A stretch of 36,711 nucleotides of DNA from Chloroflexota bacterium. GTDB taxonomy: Bacteria; Chloroflexota; Dehalococcoidia; UBA2979. The DNA lies in contig CANIRU010000011.1 of assembly GCA_947470025.1 (NCBI GenBank), positions 1 to 36,711 of the forward strand, written 5' to 3'. Below the pieces are notes generated by a model, which made no database searches, had not been told where the DNA came from, and saw only the letters and a program-made list of their open reading frames with translations. Shown in pieces: positions 7,244-15,374 of the stretch. Positions within the stretch are counted from its first letter, which is position 1. Each line of letters starts with the position of its first letter. The translations under genes and the position numbers were made by a program.

Positions 7244-7993
7244 GTGGCCGACAACGACCGGGTCGAGCTGTACTACCAGCCTGGCTGAAGCTCCTGCCTC
7301 CGCGCGAAAGAGTTTCTTTCCAACCATCAGATCGACTTCGAACCCATCAACGTCGTCGGCAACGCCGAGGGCCAGGCCCGTCTGCGCTCGCACGGCTTCG
7401 ACACCGTCCCGGCCGTGGCGAAGGGTGATGGCATCGTCTCCGGCGGTGACCTGAAGGCGATCGCCAACCTCGTCGGGTTCTTCTACGCCCCACCGCCGAT
7501 GCTCGAGCCCGTGGTGCTGATGGAGCGGTGGTACGAGATCATCGAGACGGCCGCGCGGATGATCCGGCAGATCCCGCAGGACAAGCTCACGATCACCTCG
7601 CCCGACCGCGACCGGCCGCTCATCAACCTCGCCTACCACGCCGCCACGATCGGCCGCACCTTCCGGCGCGTGTACGACGAGGCCGAGGGCAACGAGCGCA
7701 TGCCCGCCGACGTCACGACCGCCGAGCAGGTCGCGCTGGTCGCTGACGGCACCCGCGTGATCGTCCAGGAGTGGTGGGATGAGATCGGCATCTACGATCC
7801 GCTCGACCGCGTCGTCGAGTCATACCAGGGCATCCAGACGCTGCACGAGTACCTGGAGCGCGAGGTCTGGCACACGGCGCAGCACACGCGGCAGATCACG
7901 ATGTTCCTGGAGCAGTTCGGCGTCACGCCCGACCGTCCCCTGACGCCCGAGGTGATCGCCGGGCTGCCGATGCCGGAGCGCATCTGGGACTAA
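7244..7993 (+). CDS. Predicted selenoprotein: glutaredoxin-DinB fusion with in-frame UGA at the active site
   Basis: Starting at GTG 7244 (GAGAGGGG six bases upstream), the frame runs VELYYQPG, then TGA (codon 15, 7286-7288), then SSCLRAKEFL and on without another stop to 7991. Read as selenocysteine, the TGA gives U15-S-S-C18, exactly the CxxC place of glutaredoxins; the cis-proline motif TVP (54-56) and the closing GGDL helix are also present. Residues about 90-240 form a DinB-type four-helix domain with the expected metal histidines H132, H210 and H214 (YHAAT, WHTAQHTRQ). DinB relatives include mycothiol- and bacillithiol-dependent transferases. A fusion of a selenol redox domain and a thiol-transferase-like domain is implied, 249 residues, cytosolic. 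A hairpin resembling a bacterial SECIS lies at 7306-7320. Alternatives: a TGC-to-TGA sequencing error or a recent nonsense mutation. Ordinary calling would begin at ATG 7415. Confidence 0.7.
7306..7320 (+). promoter_or_regulatory. SECIS-like hairpin downstream of the UGA
   Basis: GAAAG, loop AGTTT, CTTTC: five base pairs, five-base loop with G at its second position. The loop begins 22 bases after the UGA. Bacterial SECIS hairpins sit inside the coding region, about 16-37 bases after the UGA, with a G in the first loop positions, so distance and loop fit; the stem is short and AT-rich. Confidence 0.45.
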
Positions 7994-8008
7994 CGACGGA
8001 GCCCCGGA

Positions 8009-8659
8009 GTGGCGCCGCCGCACGCATCGTCCGAGGATGTCCGGGTGGACTTCCTCATCGACGGCCCGAAGCGCTCGAAGCACACGCTCATCCTCGCGCA
8101 CGGTGCGGGCACGCCGATGGACCACGCGTGGATGACCACCATCGCGCAGCTGATCGCCGCCGAGGGCGTCCGCGTCGCACGCTTCGAGTTCCCATACATG
8201 GCCGGACGACGCACCGGCGGTCGCCGTCCGCCCGACCGCGAGCCCGCGCTGCGCGAGGCGTGGCTCGAAGCCATCGAGGCGCTCGGCGGAGGCGCGAAGG
8301 TCGCCATCAGCGGGAAGTCGATGGGCGGGAGGATCGCCAGTCTGGTAGCGGACGAGGCCGGCGTACGCGCGCTCGTGTGCCTCGGCTATCCGTTCCACCC
8401 GATCGGACGGCCGGAGCAGCTCCGCACCGCTCACCTCGCAACGCTGCGCACACGGACGCTCATCGTGCAGGGCGAGCGCGACGCCTTCGGCACGCACGAC
8501 GAAGTGGCGCAGTACGCGCTGTCCGAGGCGATCCATATCGCGTGGATGCCCGATGGCGACCACTCCCTCACGCCGAGGAAGGCGTCGGGACACACCGCGG
8601 CGGAGCATTTGCAGACCGCCGCCGGCCTCGTCGGCGAGTTCGTCCGCTCGCTCGCCTAG
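8009..8659 (+). CDS. Alpha/beta hydrolase of the TEX30/KANSL3-like (dienelactone-hydrolase-like) family
   Basis: 216 residues from GTG 8009, 15 bases after the preceding stop, with CGGAG seven bases upstream; probably one transcript with the selenoprotein gene. The fold motifs are complete: oxyanion-side HGAGTPMDH at 31-39, nucleophile elbow GKSMGGR with Ser104, acid Asp158 in GERDAFG and His185 in DGDHSL. The ARFEFPYMAGRR block is characteristic of the compact TEX30-type branch. The substrate is unknown; members are usually annotated as small esterases. A GC-rich hairpin overlaps the stop codon. Confidence 0.8.
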   Translation: MAPPHASSEDVRVDFLIDGPKRSKHTLILAHGAGTPMDHAWMTTIAQLIAAEGVRVARFEFPYMAGRRTGGRRPPDREPALREAWLEAIEALGGGAKVAISGKSMGGRIASLVADEAGVRALVCLGYPFHPIGRPEQLRTAHLATLRTRTLIVQGERDAFGTHDEVAQYALSEAIHIAWMPDGDHSLTPRKASGHTAAEHLQTAAGLVGEFVRSLA

Positions 8660-8683
8660 AGGCCGCGGTACGCGAGCGGCCTC
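8659..8683 (+). terminator. Possible terminator hairpin
   Basis: GAGGCCGC and GCGGCCTC form an 8-bp stem with a nine-base loop, beginning in the stop codon of the hydrolase gene. No T-run follows. Confidence 0.45.
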
Positions 8684-8781
8684 GTGCTCCGCGCATCGCA
8701 ACTGCCGCCGACCGCATTACATCGCCATACCAAACGGGGATCGGACGAGCGCGTGCTACGCAATACCGCCACGACGCCGGA

Positions 8782-8787
8782 TACTCT
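8782..8787 (+). promoter_or_regulatory. Candidate -10 box (TACTCT)
   Basis: TACTCT followed by CCC, 33 bases before GTG 8821; same type as the boxes at 13384 and 14318. Confidence 0.4.
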
Positions 8788-8820
8788 CCCTCGGGCCATC
8801 ACCAACCGACCGGGGGAAGC

Positions 8821-10629
8821 GTGCACCTGCAGGGGCTCCTGACCAACGCGACGTACGTTGGGATCATCGGCCTGTTCGTGTTCGTCGCTGTGCGCGCGGT
8901 GCGTCGCCACGCCCGTGCCGACATCGATGCATCGCTCTTCTTCGGCGCACTCGCTGGCATCAGTGTGATCGGACTCGTCTTCGGCCCGTCGAGGCCCGAT
9001 CAGCCGTTCCTCGTGCACTTCGCCCGCTCCGTGATGGCGCTCGCGCTGCCGCTGTTGCTGATCCGCCTGCTCGAAGGCTTCACCGCGGTGTCCACGCGCA
9101 CGCGGCGGCTCTTCCAGATCGGGTTCGTCGTCTCGATCCTCGAGGCAGCGTTCCTGTCGGACTGGCCGTGGCTCGCGATACCGGCGATGTACTTCCTCGT
9201 CTGCCTCGCGTACCTCGCCGTTCATTTCGTCCGGTTCGCCGCCACCTCGACCGGCGTCACGCGACGGCGCATGCAGTCGATCGGGATCGGCACGGGCGCG
9301 TTCGTGGGCGCGGGCGTGATCGCCGTCGTCGCGCGCGTGTTCCCGGAGGCGCGGCCACTGTTCGACTCGATCCTCGCGGTCTTCGGCGTCTCGACGTGCC
9401 TCGGCTACCTGTTCGCGTTCGCGCCTCCGGCGTTCGTGCGCCGCATCTGGCAGTACTCAGCGCTGACCGAGCTGATCGGCCTCGTCGCGCGGACACCGGC
9501 GAGCCTGCCTCTCGCCGAGTCCTTGCCGTTGCTCAACCTCGGTGTCGCGAGCGCCCTCGGCGTGCCGAGCGCCTCGATCGGGCTCTGGAACGAGGAGCAT
9601 CAGGTGCTGCTTCCGCCAGGCATGTCGCTGGAGGATGTCCCCGACTACGACCCCGAGCAGGCGTTGATCACGCGCGTGTACCGTGCTCAGCAGGCACAGT
9701 TCTTCGACGACGCCGCCAAGGCCGATCCCGCCAACGCCGCGCTCTACGGGCGTGCCGGAGCCACCTCGATCGTGGTCGCGCCGGTGAGCACCGCCACGCG
9801 TCAGTTCGGTGTGCTCACCCTCTACTCCGCGCGCGCATCCCTGCTCTCCGCCCATGACCTCCCCATCGCCCAGAGCATCGCGGACCAGATCGCCGCATTC
9901 CTCCAGCGCAGCGAGCTGGTGCAGCAGGCCGTGCGGCTCGAAGCACAGGCATCGACGGTGCAACTGAAAGAAGACTTCCTTGCCGCTGCCGCACATGACC
10001 TGCGGACGCCGCTCACGGGAATCCTCGGCCGAGCGCAGTTGATGCTGCGCCGCGCGCAGCGCACGACCGGCGCCTTCGGCGCCGACGAGCTGGAAGCACT
10101 GGTCGCGGATAGCAGGCGCATGCAGCAGCTGACCGAAGACCTCCTGGAGGTGTCGCGGCCGGACAACGCGCGGTTCTCACGCGATCGCACGATCACGGAC
10201 TTGCGTGCGCTCGTGATCAGCGTCCTCGACGGCATGTCCACACACGGGCATCCCGTCCGCGTCGATGGGCACGCCGTCGCGTTCGTGGACGCGGGCCGCA
10301 TCCGGCAGGTGCTGCAGCGCCTGTTGGACAACGCGGTGAAGTTCTCCCGGGACTCCGGGGAGATCGCCATCCGCCTGCAATCGCAGGCAGGGCGCGTGCG
10401 CCTGATCCTGGATGTCGAGATGCCGGGGATGGACGGCTTCGCCGTCGCGCGCGCCGTGCGGCTCTTGCATCACCTGGACGCGATGCCGATCCTCGCACTC
10501 ACGGGCATGACCGGCCCGGACGACGCCGTGCACATCCTGCAGGCCGGCGCGGACGCGTATCGCAGCAAGCCGGTGGACATCGCGGAGCTGCGCCGGCTGG
10601 TCGCGAGCCTGCTCGTCGAGGGGCGCTAG
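8821..10629 (+). CDS. Membrane hybrid sensor kinase with internal deletion (HisKA - partial ATPase - partial receiver)
   Basis: GTG 8821 is preceded by GGGGGAAG and starts directly at the first membrane helix; the frame further upstream is arginine-rich noise. The protein is 602 residues: about six or seven helices (1-215), a GAF-like domain (about 225-370), and a HisKA dimerisation helix with phospho-acceptor His392 in AAAHDLRTPL. The ATPase N box follows (LLDNAVKF, Asn504), but after only 27 residues the chain is already at a receiver phosphorylation site, ILDVEMPGMDGF with Asp531. The G1 and G2 boxes of the ATPase and the first half of the receiver (acidic pair) are missing, while the receiver's end (ILALTG, Lys in SKPVD) is intact. 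The junction lies near 10400-10410, in frame. It should not bind ATP or fold a normal receiver, unless the join is an assembly error. Confidence 0.8.
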   Translation: MHLQGLLTNATYVGIIGLFVFVAVRAVRRHARADIDASLFFGALAGISVIGLVFGPSRPDQPFLVHFARSVMALALPLLLIRLLEGFTAVSTRTRRLFQIGFVVSILEAAFLSDWPWLAIPAMYFLVCLAYLAVHFVRFAATSTGVTRRRMQSIGIGTGAFVGAGVIAVVARVFPEARPLFDSILAVFGVSTCLGYLFAFAPPAFVRRIWQYSALTELIGLVARTPASLPLAESLPLLNLGVASALGVPSASIGLWNEEHQVLLPPGMSLEDVPDYDPEQALITRVYRAQQAQFFDDAAKADPANAALYGRAGATSIVVAPVSTATRQFGVLTLYSARASLLSAHDLPIAQSIADQIAAFLQRSELVQQAVRLEAQASTVQLKEDFLAAAAHDLRTPLTGILGRAQLMLRRAQRTTGAFGADELEALVADSRRMQQLTEDLLEVSRPDNARFSRDRTITDLRALVISVLDGMSTHGHPVRVDGHAVAFVDAGRIRQVLQRLLDNAVKFSRDSGEIAIRLQSQAGRVRLILDVEMPGMDGFAVARAVRLLHHLDAMPILALTGMTGPDDAVHILQAGADAYRSKPVDIAELRRLVASLLVEGR

Positions 10630-10661
10630 CGACCTCTCCGGGACCTCGACGTCTGCGAGGA

Positions 10662-13274
10662 CTACACGTCGCGCGAGTTCACACTCTCAAGGTAGGCCGT
10701 GCCAATGTGCTCCTCGCGCACGAGCCGCTCGTACTCCTCGTCGGAGACGCCCAGCACCTCCTTGTAGAGGTACCCGTTGTCCTGCCCCAGCGTCGGGGGT
10801 GGCGAATCGGCACGCAGGGGTGTCGCGGGGGCACGCCACTGGTGACCGGGGTAGAGGTGCGTCCCCGCATCCGGGAGCGTCATCTTCAGGAAGAAGCCGC
10901 GATCCGCGATGTGCGGGTCGTCGAAGATCTCGCGCTCGTTCTGCACCTTCGCGGCGGGGAGCCCCGCTGCCTGAAGCGTGTGCATCGCTTCGTACGGTGG
11001 ACGAGTGGAGGTCCACGCCGCGATCGCGACGTCGATCTCGTCGTGCAGGGCGAAGCGTGACTCCAGGGTGCCGAACCGAGGATCCTCGGCCCACTCGGGA
11101 CGGCCGATGACAGCCGCGAGGGCGCGCCAGTCCTCGTCGCTGCGCGCGGTCAGGACGACCCATGCGTCGTCGCCGGCGCACGCGTAGGCGCCCTGGATGC
11201 CGTGCCAGCGATCGCGGTTGCCCAGCGGCACCGGGTCGCGGTGGTTCCACTGCGCGTCGAGGAAGTACTCGCCGACCGCCTGCAGCATGTTGTCAGCCTG
11301 CCCGAAGTCGATGAACTGCCCGTGCCCCGTCTGCTCGCGCACGCGCAGCGCGGCGAGCAGCGCGATCGTCGCGCTCGGGCCCGTGCACGCATCCATGTGC
11401 GTCACCGTCTGCGACAGACCGGCATCCAGACCCGGGTACCCGCGCATCGCGAGGAGCCCCGACCACGCGTCCACCACCCCGCCGAAGCCCCGGATGTCGC
11501 GGTTGCGGCCAACGTTGCCGAACAGCGGCATGCTGATGTTGATCAGTCGAGGATTGACGGCGCGCAGCACCTCGTCGCCGAAGCCGAGCCGCGCCATCGC
11601 GCCGTAGCCGTAGTTGTCGACCAGCACGTCGCACTTCGCGATCAGGCGCTTGAAGAGCTCCGCGCCCTCCGGCCGGCGCAGGTCGGCCGTCATCGACTTC
11701 TTGTTGCGACTCGTCACGTTGAACGTGCCGAAGCGGTTCCACGGCCGCTCGCCCGGGTCGAGGTCGACATACGAGTTCGCGGAGGGGCCGAGGCGCGCCA
11801 TGTCCTCCTTGCGCGGGCGCAGCAGCCAGCCGCGCGTCCGCATCGCGAAGTACTGGAGCGACTCCACGCGGATGACCTCGGCGCCGAGGTCGGCCATCAG
11901 CATCGTCGTGGACGGCCCCGCCCAGACGGCCGTCATGTCCACGACGCGCACGCCCTCCAGCGGCAGCCGCGGGGCGCTCGACGTGACGCGGGCCGTGCGT
12001 GGAGCGGCAACCTCCACGGGCGGCGCGCTGTACGCCGGTGGGGGTGCCGTCGGCGCGGACACGACGCCGGCCACGACCAGATCGTCGAGTTCGGACGGCG
12101 TCAGGCCGAGACGGCCGCAGTACACCTCGACGTTGTGCTGGCCGAGGAGCGGCGCGGGACGCTGCTGCGCGTAGCCACCCTCGGCCATGCTGAACGGCGC
12201 ACCGGGGTAGCGGTTCGTGCCGGCGATCGGGTGCGTCTCGTCCACCCAGAACCCGCGGTCGGCGAGGTGGCCGTCCTCGAACAGATCGCTCAGGTAGTTG
12301 ACGGGCGAGATCGGGAGGCCGACTTCCGCGGCCAGATCCGTGATCTCGCGCCGCGTGTGCTGCAACGTCCACGCGAGGAACGCGGCGGCCAGTTCCTCCT
12401 GTACCTCGGGCCTGTTGAACATCTCGCGCGGCGGCTGGAAGCGCGGCGCCTCCGCCCACTCCGCGTGGCCCATCAGCACGACGAACTCCGCGAAGTCCGC
12501 GGCGGTGACGCTGCATTGCACCCAACCATCGATGCAGGGGATGAAGCCGCCGCGCAGGTTCGCGATCTGGTTGCTCGCGGGGGCGCGCGGGACGATCAAC
12601 TTTGTGTACTGATAGCGGATCATGTGGATCGTGCGCCGGTCCACGCTCGCGAGCTGCACCTCCATCATCGACAGGTCGAGGAGCTGGCCGGTGCCGGAGC
12701 GCTCCGCGCTGACGCACCCGGCGAGGGTCGCGAGCGCGGCGAACTGGCCGGCGTAGTGGTGCCGTAGCCCTCCGCCGAGCATCAGCGGCTCGCGGTCCTT
12801 CTGGCCGTAGGACGCCATGCTGTGGCCGAACCCATCGAGGACGATCTCCGACGCCTTGTAGTCGCGGTAGGGGCCGGTGAGGCCCCACGGGGTGACGGCA
12901 GTGATCACGATCGCGGGGTTCACCTGCGACAGCGTCTCGTAGTCCAGGTGGAGCGCCTCGAGCTCGCGGGGGCTGTAGCTGACGATGATCGCGTCGGCCT
13001 GTGCCACGAGCCGGTCGAGGAGCGCGCGGCCCTGCGGCGTCCAGACGTCCAGCGTGACACCGAGCTTGTTGCGGTTGGAGTTCAGGAAGAGCGCGCTCTG
13101 CTCGGGATCCTCGACGTCGCCGGGGAACGGGCCCAGCGCACGGGCGCAGTCGCCGGACGGCGGCTCGACCTTGATCACCTCGGCGCCGAAGTCGGCGAGC
13201 AGCTTCGCGCCCGCGGGGCCGGCGAGGCCCTGACTCAGGTCGAGGATGCGGAAGCCGTGCAATGCCTGGTCCAT
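10662..13274 (-). CDS. Double-length CaiB/BaiF CoA-transferase-family protein
   Basis: 870 residues from ATG 13274 (GGGAGG just upstream) made of two complete family III CoA-transferase domains (about 1-400 and 437-865) joined by a Pro/Ala linker. Each begins with the family signature (LDLSQGLAGP..LLADFGAEVIKVE; VDMTAVWAGP..LMADLGAEVIRVE). Family members move CoA between carboxylic acids through a catalytic Asp two or three residues before a Gly. In the second half it is present (Asp628 in MDACTG); in the first half the aligned position is His172 (RHHYAG), so only one site appears catalytic. The first half may be structural or bind CoA, in keeping with the interlocked-ring dimers of this family. 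Lone gene, convergent with the sensor kinase (32-base gap); substrates unknown. Confidence 0.88.
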   Translation of the reverse strand: MDQALHGFRILDLSQGLAGPAGAKLLADFGAEVIKVEPPSGDCARALGPFPGDVEDPEQSALFLNSNRNKLGVTLDVWTPQGRALLDRLVAQADAIIVSYSPRELEALHLDYETLSQVNPAIVITAVTPWGLTGPYRDYKASEIVLDGFGHSMASYGQKDREPLMLGGGLRHHYAGQFAALATLAGCVSAERSGTGQLLDLSMMEVQLASVDRRTIHMIRYQYTKLIVPRAPASNQIANLRGGFIPCIDGWVQCSVTAADFAEFVVLMGHAEWAEAPRFQPPREMFNRPEVQEELAAAFLAWTLQHTRREITDLAAEVGLPISPVNYLSDLFEDGHLADRGFWVDETHPIAGTNRYPGAPFSMAEGGYAQQRPAPLLGQHNVEVYCGRLGLTPSELDDLVVAGVVSAPTAPPPAYSAPPVEVAAPRTARVTSSAPRLPLEGVRVVDMTAVWAGPSTTMLMADLGAEVIRVESLQYFAMRTRGWLLRPRKEDMARLGPSANSYVDLDPGERPWNRFGTFNVTSRNKKSMTADLRRPEGAELFKRLIAKCDVLVDNYGYGAMARLGFGDEVLRAVNPRLINISMPLFGNVGRNRDIRGFGGVVDAWSGLLAMRGYPGLDAGLSQTVTHMDACTGPSATIALLAALRVREQTGHGQFIDFGQADNMLQAVGEYFLDAQWNHRDPVPLGNRDRWHGIQGAYACAGDDAWVVLTARSDEDWRALAAVIGRPEWAEDPRFGTLESRFALHDEIDVAIAAWTSTRPPYEAMHTLQAAGLPAAKVQNEREIFDDPHIADRGFFLKMTLPDAGTHLYPGHQWRAPATPLRADSPPPTLGQDNGYLYKEVLGVSDEEYERLVREEHIGTAYLESVNSRDV

Positions 13275-13308
13275 GCGCCTCCCAGCGGGCCGAGTAGAGC
13301 CCGCGCGC

Positions 13309-13314
13309 ATTCTA
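13309..13314 (-). promoter_or_regulatory. Candidate -10 box (TAGAAT) for the double CaiB gene
   Basis: On the minus strand TAGAAT lies 34 bases before the ATG. A GCGGGC / GCCCGC hairpin (13285-13304) falls between box and start, in the leader. Confidence 0.4.
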
Positions 13315-13383
13315 CGTCGCTGCTCCTAGTGAACACGCAATCAGCGATGTGGTGGCCGCCCGACCGCCGCGCGGGCGAGGTGC

Positions 13384-13389
13384 TACTCT
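13384..13389 (+). promoter_or_regulatory. Candidate -10 box (TACTCT)
   Basis: TACTCTCCCG 25 bases before ATG 13415, with a GGGAGGA binding site in between. Confidence 0.4.
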
Positions 13390-13414
13390 CCCGCGGGTTC
13401 CGGGAGGAAACGCG

Positions 13415-14293
13415 ATGGTCGAGCCGGTGCAGCAATTCTACGAGTCGCAGCGCCTGCGCCTGTCTTACTGGACGTGGGGCGACGACGGCAAGCCGCCGAT
13501 GCTCCTCGTGCACGGCAACCGTGACCATGCGCGCTCGTGGGACGAGATCGCGAACGCGTTCTGCGACCAGTACCGCGTCGTCGCCATCGACCTCCGGGGG
13601 CACGGCGACTCGGAGTGGAGCAAGGGTTCGCTGTACGGCTTGCCGGAGTATGTCCTCGACATCCTTGGGCTGATCGACGTGCTCGGTGGCAAGGTGACGC
13701 TGGTGTGCCACTCGATGGGTGGGCGCGCCAGCCTGATCGCCGCGGGCGCCTTCCCGGAACGCTTCCACAAGATCGTCGGCATCGAGGCTACGGGGCAGCT
13801 CCGCAAGGAGCTGCCTCGCGGGCCCGAGCGCATCCGCACGTGGGCCGAGCGGGCGAAGGCCCGCGAAGGGAGCGAGGCACGCGTGTATCCGACGCTGGGG
13901 GACGCCGCGGCGCGCGTGCAGGAGGCCAACCCCAGGTTCTCCGCCCCCGCCGCGGAGCACTTCGCGCGCTGGGCCACCCGCGAAGTCGAGGGCGGCTACG
14001 TCTGGAAGTATGACCCGGCGCTGCAGAACAACCCGGACCTCGAGGTGCCGTACTCGGAGTACGAGCTGTTCTACGCGAACCTGAACGTGCCGATCCTGCA
14101 CGTCCTGAGTAGCGAAGGCGAGGCGGCGCGCGGATACCGCCACGGGCGGCCGATCGCCTCGTTCTTCCCGGACGCGCGCTCGGTCAACGCGCCCGACTCG
14201 GGGCACTGGATCCACATCGATCAGCCCGCGTTCGTCATCGACGCCATGCGCGACTTCCTCGGCAATCCGCCGGCGGCGCCGCGTGTGGACTGA
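13415..14293 (+). CDS. Alpha/beta hydrolase
   Basis: 292 residues from ATG 13415, which has GGGAGGA seven bases upstream. Contains the HGNRDHARSWD oxyanion region (33-43), DLRGHGDSEW, the nucleophile elbow CHSMGGR with Ser100, and the catalytic His264 in DSGHWIH. The acid after strand 6 is in the segment VLSSEGE. Such enzymes cleave C-C bonds (meta-cleavage products), esters, lactones or epoxides; the neighbours (epimerase, amidohydrolase, P450) suggest a ring- or lactone-opening step in a degradation route, but the substrate cannot be read from the sequence. Confidence 0.85.
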   Translation: MVEPVQQFYESQRLRLSYWTWGDDGKPPMLLVHGNRDHARSWDEIANAFCDQYRVVAIDLRGHGDSEWSKGSLYGLPEYVLDILGLIDVLGGKVTLVCHSMGGRASLIAAGAFPERFHKIVGIEATGQLRKELPRGPERIRTWAERAKAREGSEARVYPTLGDAAARVQEANPRFSAPAAEHFARWATREVEGGYVWKYDPALQNNPDLEVPYSEYELFYANLNVPILHVLSSEGEAARGYRHGRPIASFFPDARSVNAPDSGHWIHIDQPAFVIDAMRDFLGNPPAAPRVD

Positions 14294-14317
14294 GGCCACG
14301 AGGCGTCCCGCGAGGAC

Positions 14318-14323
14318 TATGCT
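14318..14323 (+). promoter_or_regulatory. Candidate -10 box (TATGCT)
   Basis: TATGCTCCCG, 37 bases before ATG 14361, in the gap between two same-strand genes; would start the epimerase-amidohydrolase-P450 unit. Confidence 0.4.
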
Positions 14324-14360
14324 CCCGGCGCGATCAGCGCAGAGCGACGAGGGGGACGCG

Positions 14361-15374
14361 ATGAAGGTACTGGTGACCGGCGGGTCGAGGTTCAACGGGC
14401 TCGCGATCGTCGAGGAGCTCGCGCGGCACGGGCACGAGGTGACCACGTTCAACCGTGGCGTCACGCCGGTCGAGTTCCCTCGAGGCGTCCGGCAGCTGCA
14501 CGGCGACCGTCACGATCATGACGCGCTGCGAGCGACGTTCGCGCACGAGGAATTCGACGCGGTCATCGACACCAGCGCGTACCTGCTCCCCGACGTGCAG
14601 AGCATGGTCGACATCTTCCGCGGGCGTATCGGTCACTACATCTTCATCAGCTCGGCCGCCTCGTACGCCCCGCCGACGATCTCGCCGATCAGCGAGATGT
14701 CGCCGTTCAACATGAGCGAAGACGAGAAGAACTCGTACGGCCGCAACAAGGCGATCTGCGAGATGTACCTGCTGAAGCAGCACCGCGACAACGGCTTCCC
14801 GTCGTCAAGCATCAAGCTGCCGACGGTCCTCGGCCCGCGCAACAACCAGAAGCAGCGCGAGGCGCTGATGTTCTACCGCGTGCTGCAGGGCCGGCCGGTG
14901 ATCATCCCCGGCGACGGCTCCGTGCTCAGTCACCCGAGCTACGTTTTCGACCAGGCGAAGTCGATCCGGATGATGCTGCTCAACCCGGTGACTTTCGGGC
15001 AGGGCTACAACGTCGGGATGACGCAGTACTACACGGACGAGTGGTTCGTGGACACGATCGCGGCGATCGCGGGCGTCACGCCGACGAAGGTCCACATGCC
15101 GCACGACTTCACGGCCGAGGTCTACCGGACGTTCCCGTACCAGATCATGCCGCGCCACGGCGTCGGCCTCGTGCCGTGGTACAAGTCCTCGCTCTTCGAC
15201 ACGCGCAAGCTCGAGGATCACATCGGCTACCGGCAGGAACACACGCTGACGGCCGCCCTCGACGAGACGTACGAGTGGATGAAGCGCACCGGCCTCGACC
15301 AGTCGTTCGAATGGGACTGGCAGCACGAGGACGGCCTGCTGGCGAAGCTGCGCGACATGCCGGGAGTCCACTAG
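14361..15374 (+). CDS. NAD-dependent epimerase/dehydratase (extended SDR)
   Basis: 337 residues from ATG 14361 (GAGGGGG upstream). N-terminal dinucleotide site TGGSRFNG (6-13) with TFNRG at the second strand end, and an active-site YGRNK (Tyr126, Lys130) preceded by ISSAASY, as in extended short-chain dehydrogenases. The C-terminal part, with HPSYVFDQAKSIRMML, matches the branch annotated as NAD-dependent epimerases or mRNA-binding-like SDRs. It probably acts on a nucleotide sugar or another hydroxylated substrate. It is first in a tight run: the stop TAG overlaps the next GTG by one base, so it is co-transcribed with the amidohydrolase and P450. Confidence 0.82.
   Translation: MKVLVTGGSRFNGLAIVEELARHGHEVTTFNRGVTPVEFPRGVRQLHGDRHDHDALRATFAHEEFDAVIDTSAYLLPDVQSMVDIFRGRIGHYIFISSAASYAPPTISPISEMSPFNMSEDEKNSYGRNKAICEMYLLKQHRDNGFPSSSIKLPTVLGPRNNQKQREALMFYRVLQGRPVIIPGDGSVLSHPSYVFDQAKSIRMMLLNPVTFGQGYNVGMTQYYTDEWFVDTIAAIAGVTPTKVHMPHDFTAEVYRTFPYQIMPRHGVGLVPWYKSSLFDTRKLEDHIGYRQEHTLTAALDETYEWMKRTGLDQSFEWDWQHEDGLLAKLRDMPGVH

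Noticed and set aside
6889-7254. 121-codon minus-strand frame over the pilin
   Set aside because: Arginine/proline-rich with no domain; the 55-codon frame in another phase has a binding site and the complete Flp plan.
7415-7993. Free-standing DinB protein starting at ATG 7415
   Set aside because: The same frame is conserved for 57 codons upstream and holds a full glutaredoxin domain apart from the TGA; ATG 7415 lies inside that domain (in TVPAVAKG...), has no binding site and no promoter.
10644-10660. CCTCG-N7-CGAGG as a terminator between the kinase and CaiB genes
   Set aside because: Only a five-pair stem with a seven-base loop; it is largely made of the iterated CCTCGA motif and could arise from it by chance.
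11202-12767. Long plus-strand frame of 521 codons over the double CaiB gene
   Set aside because: Antisense to a gene with complete family motifs, composed of biased Arg/Ala/His, no start signals.
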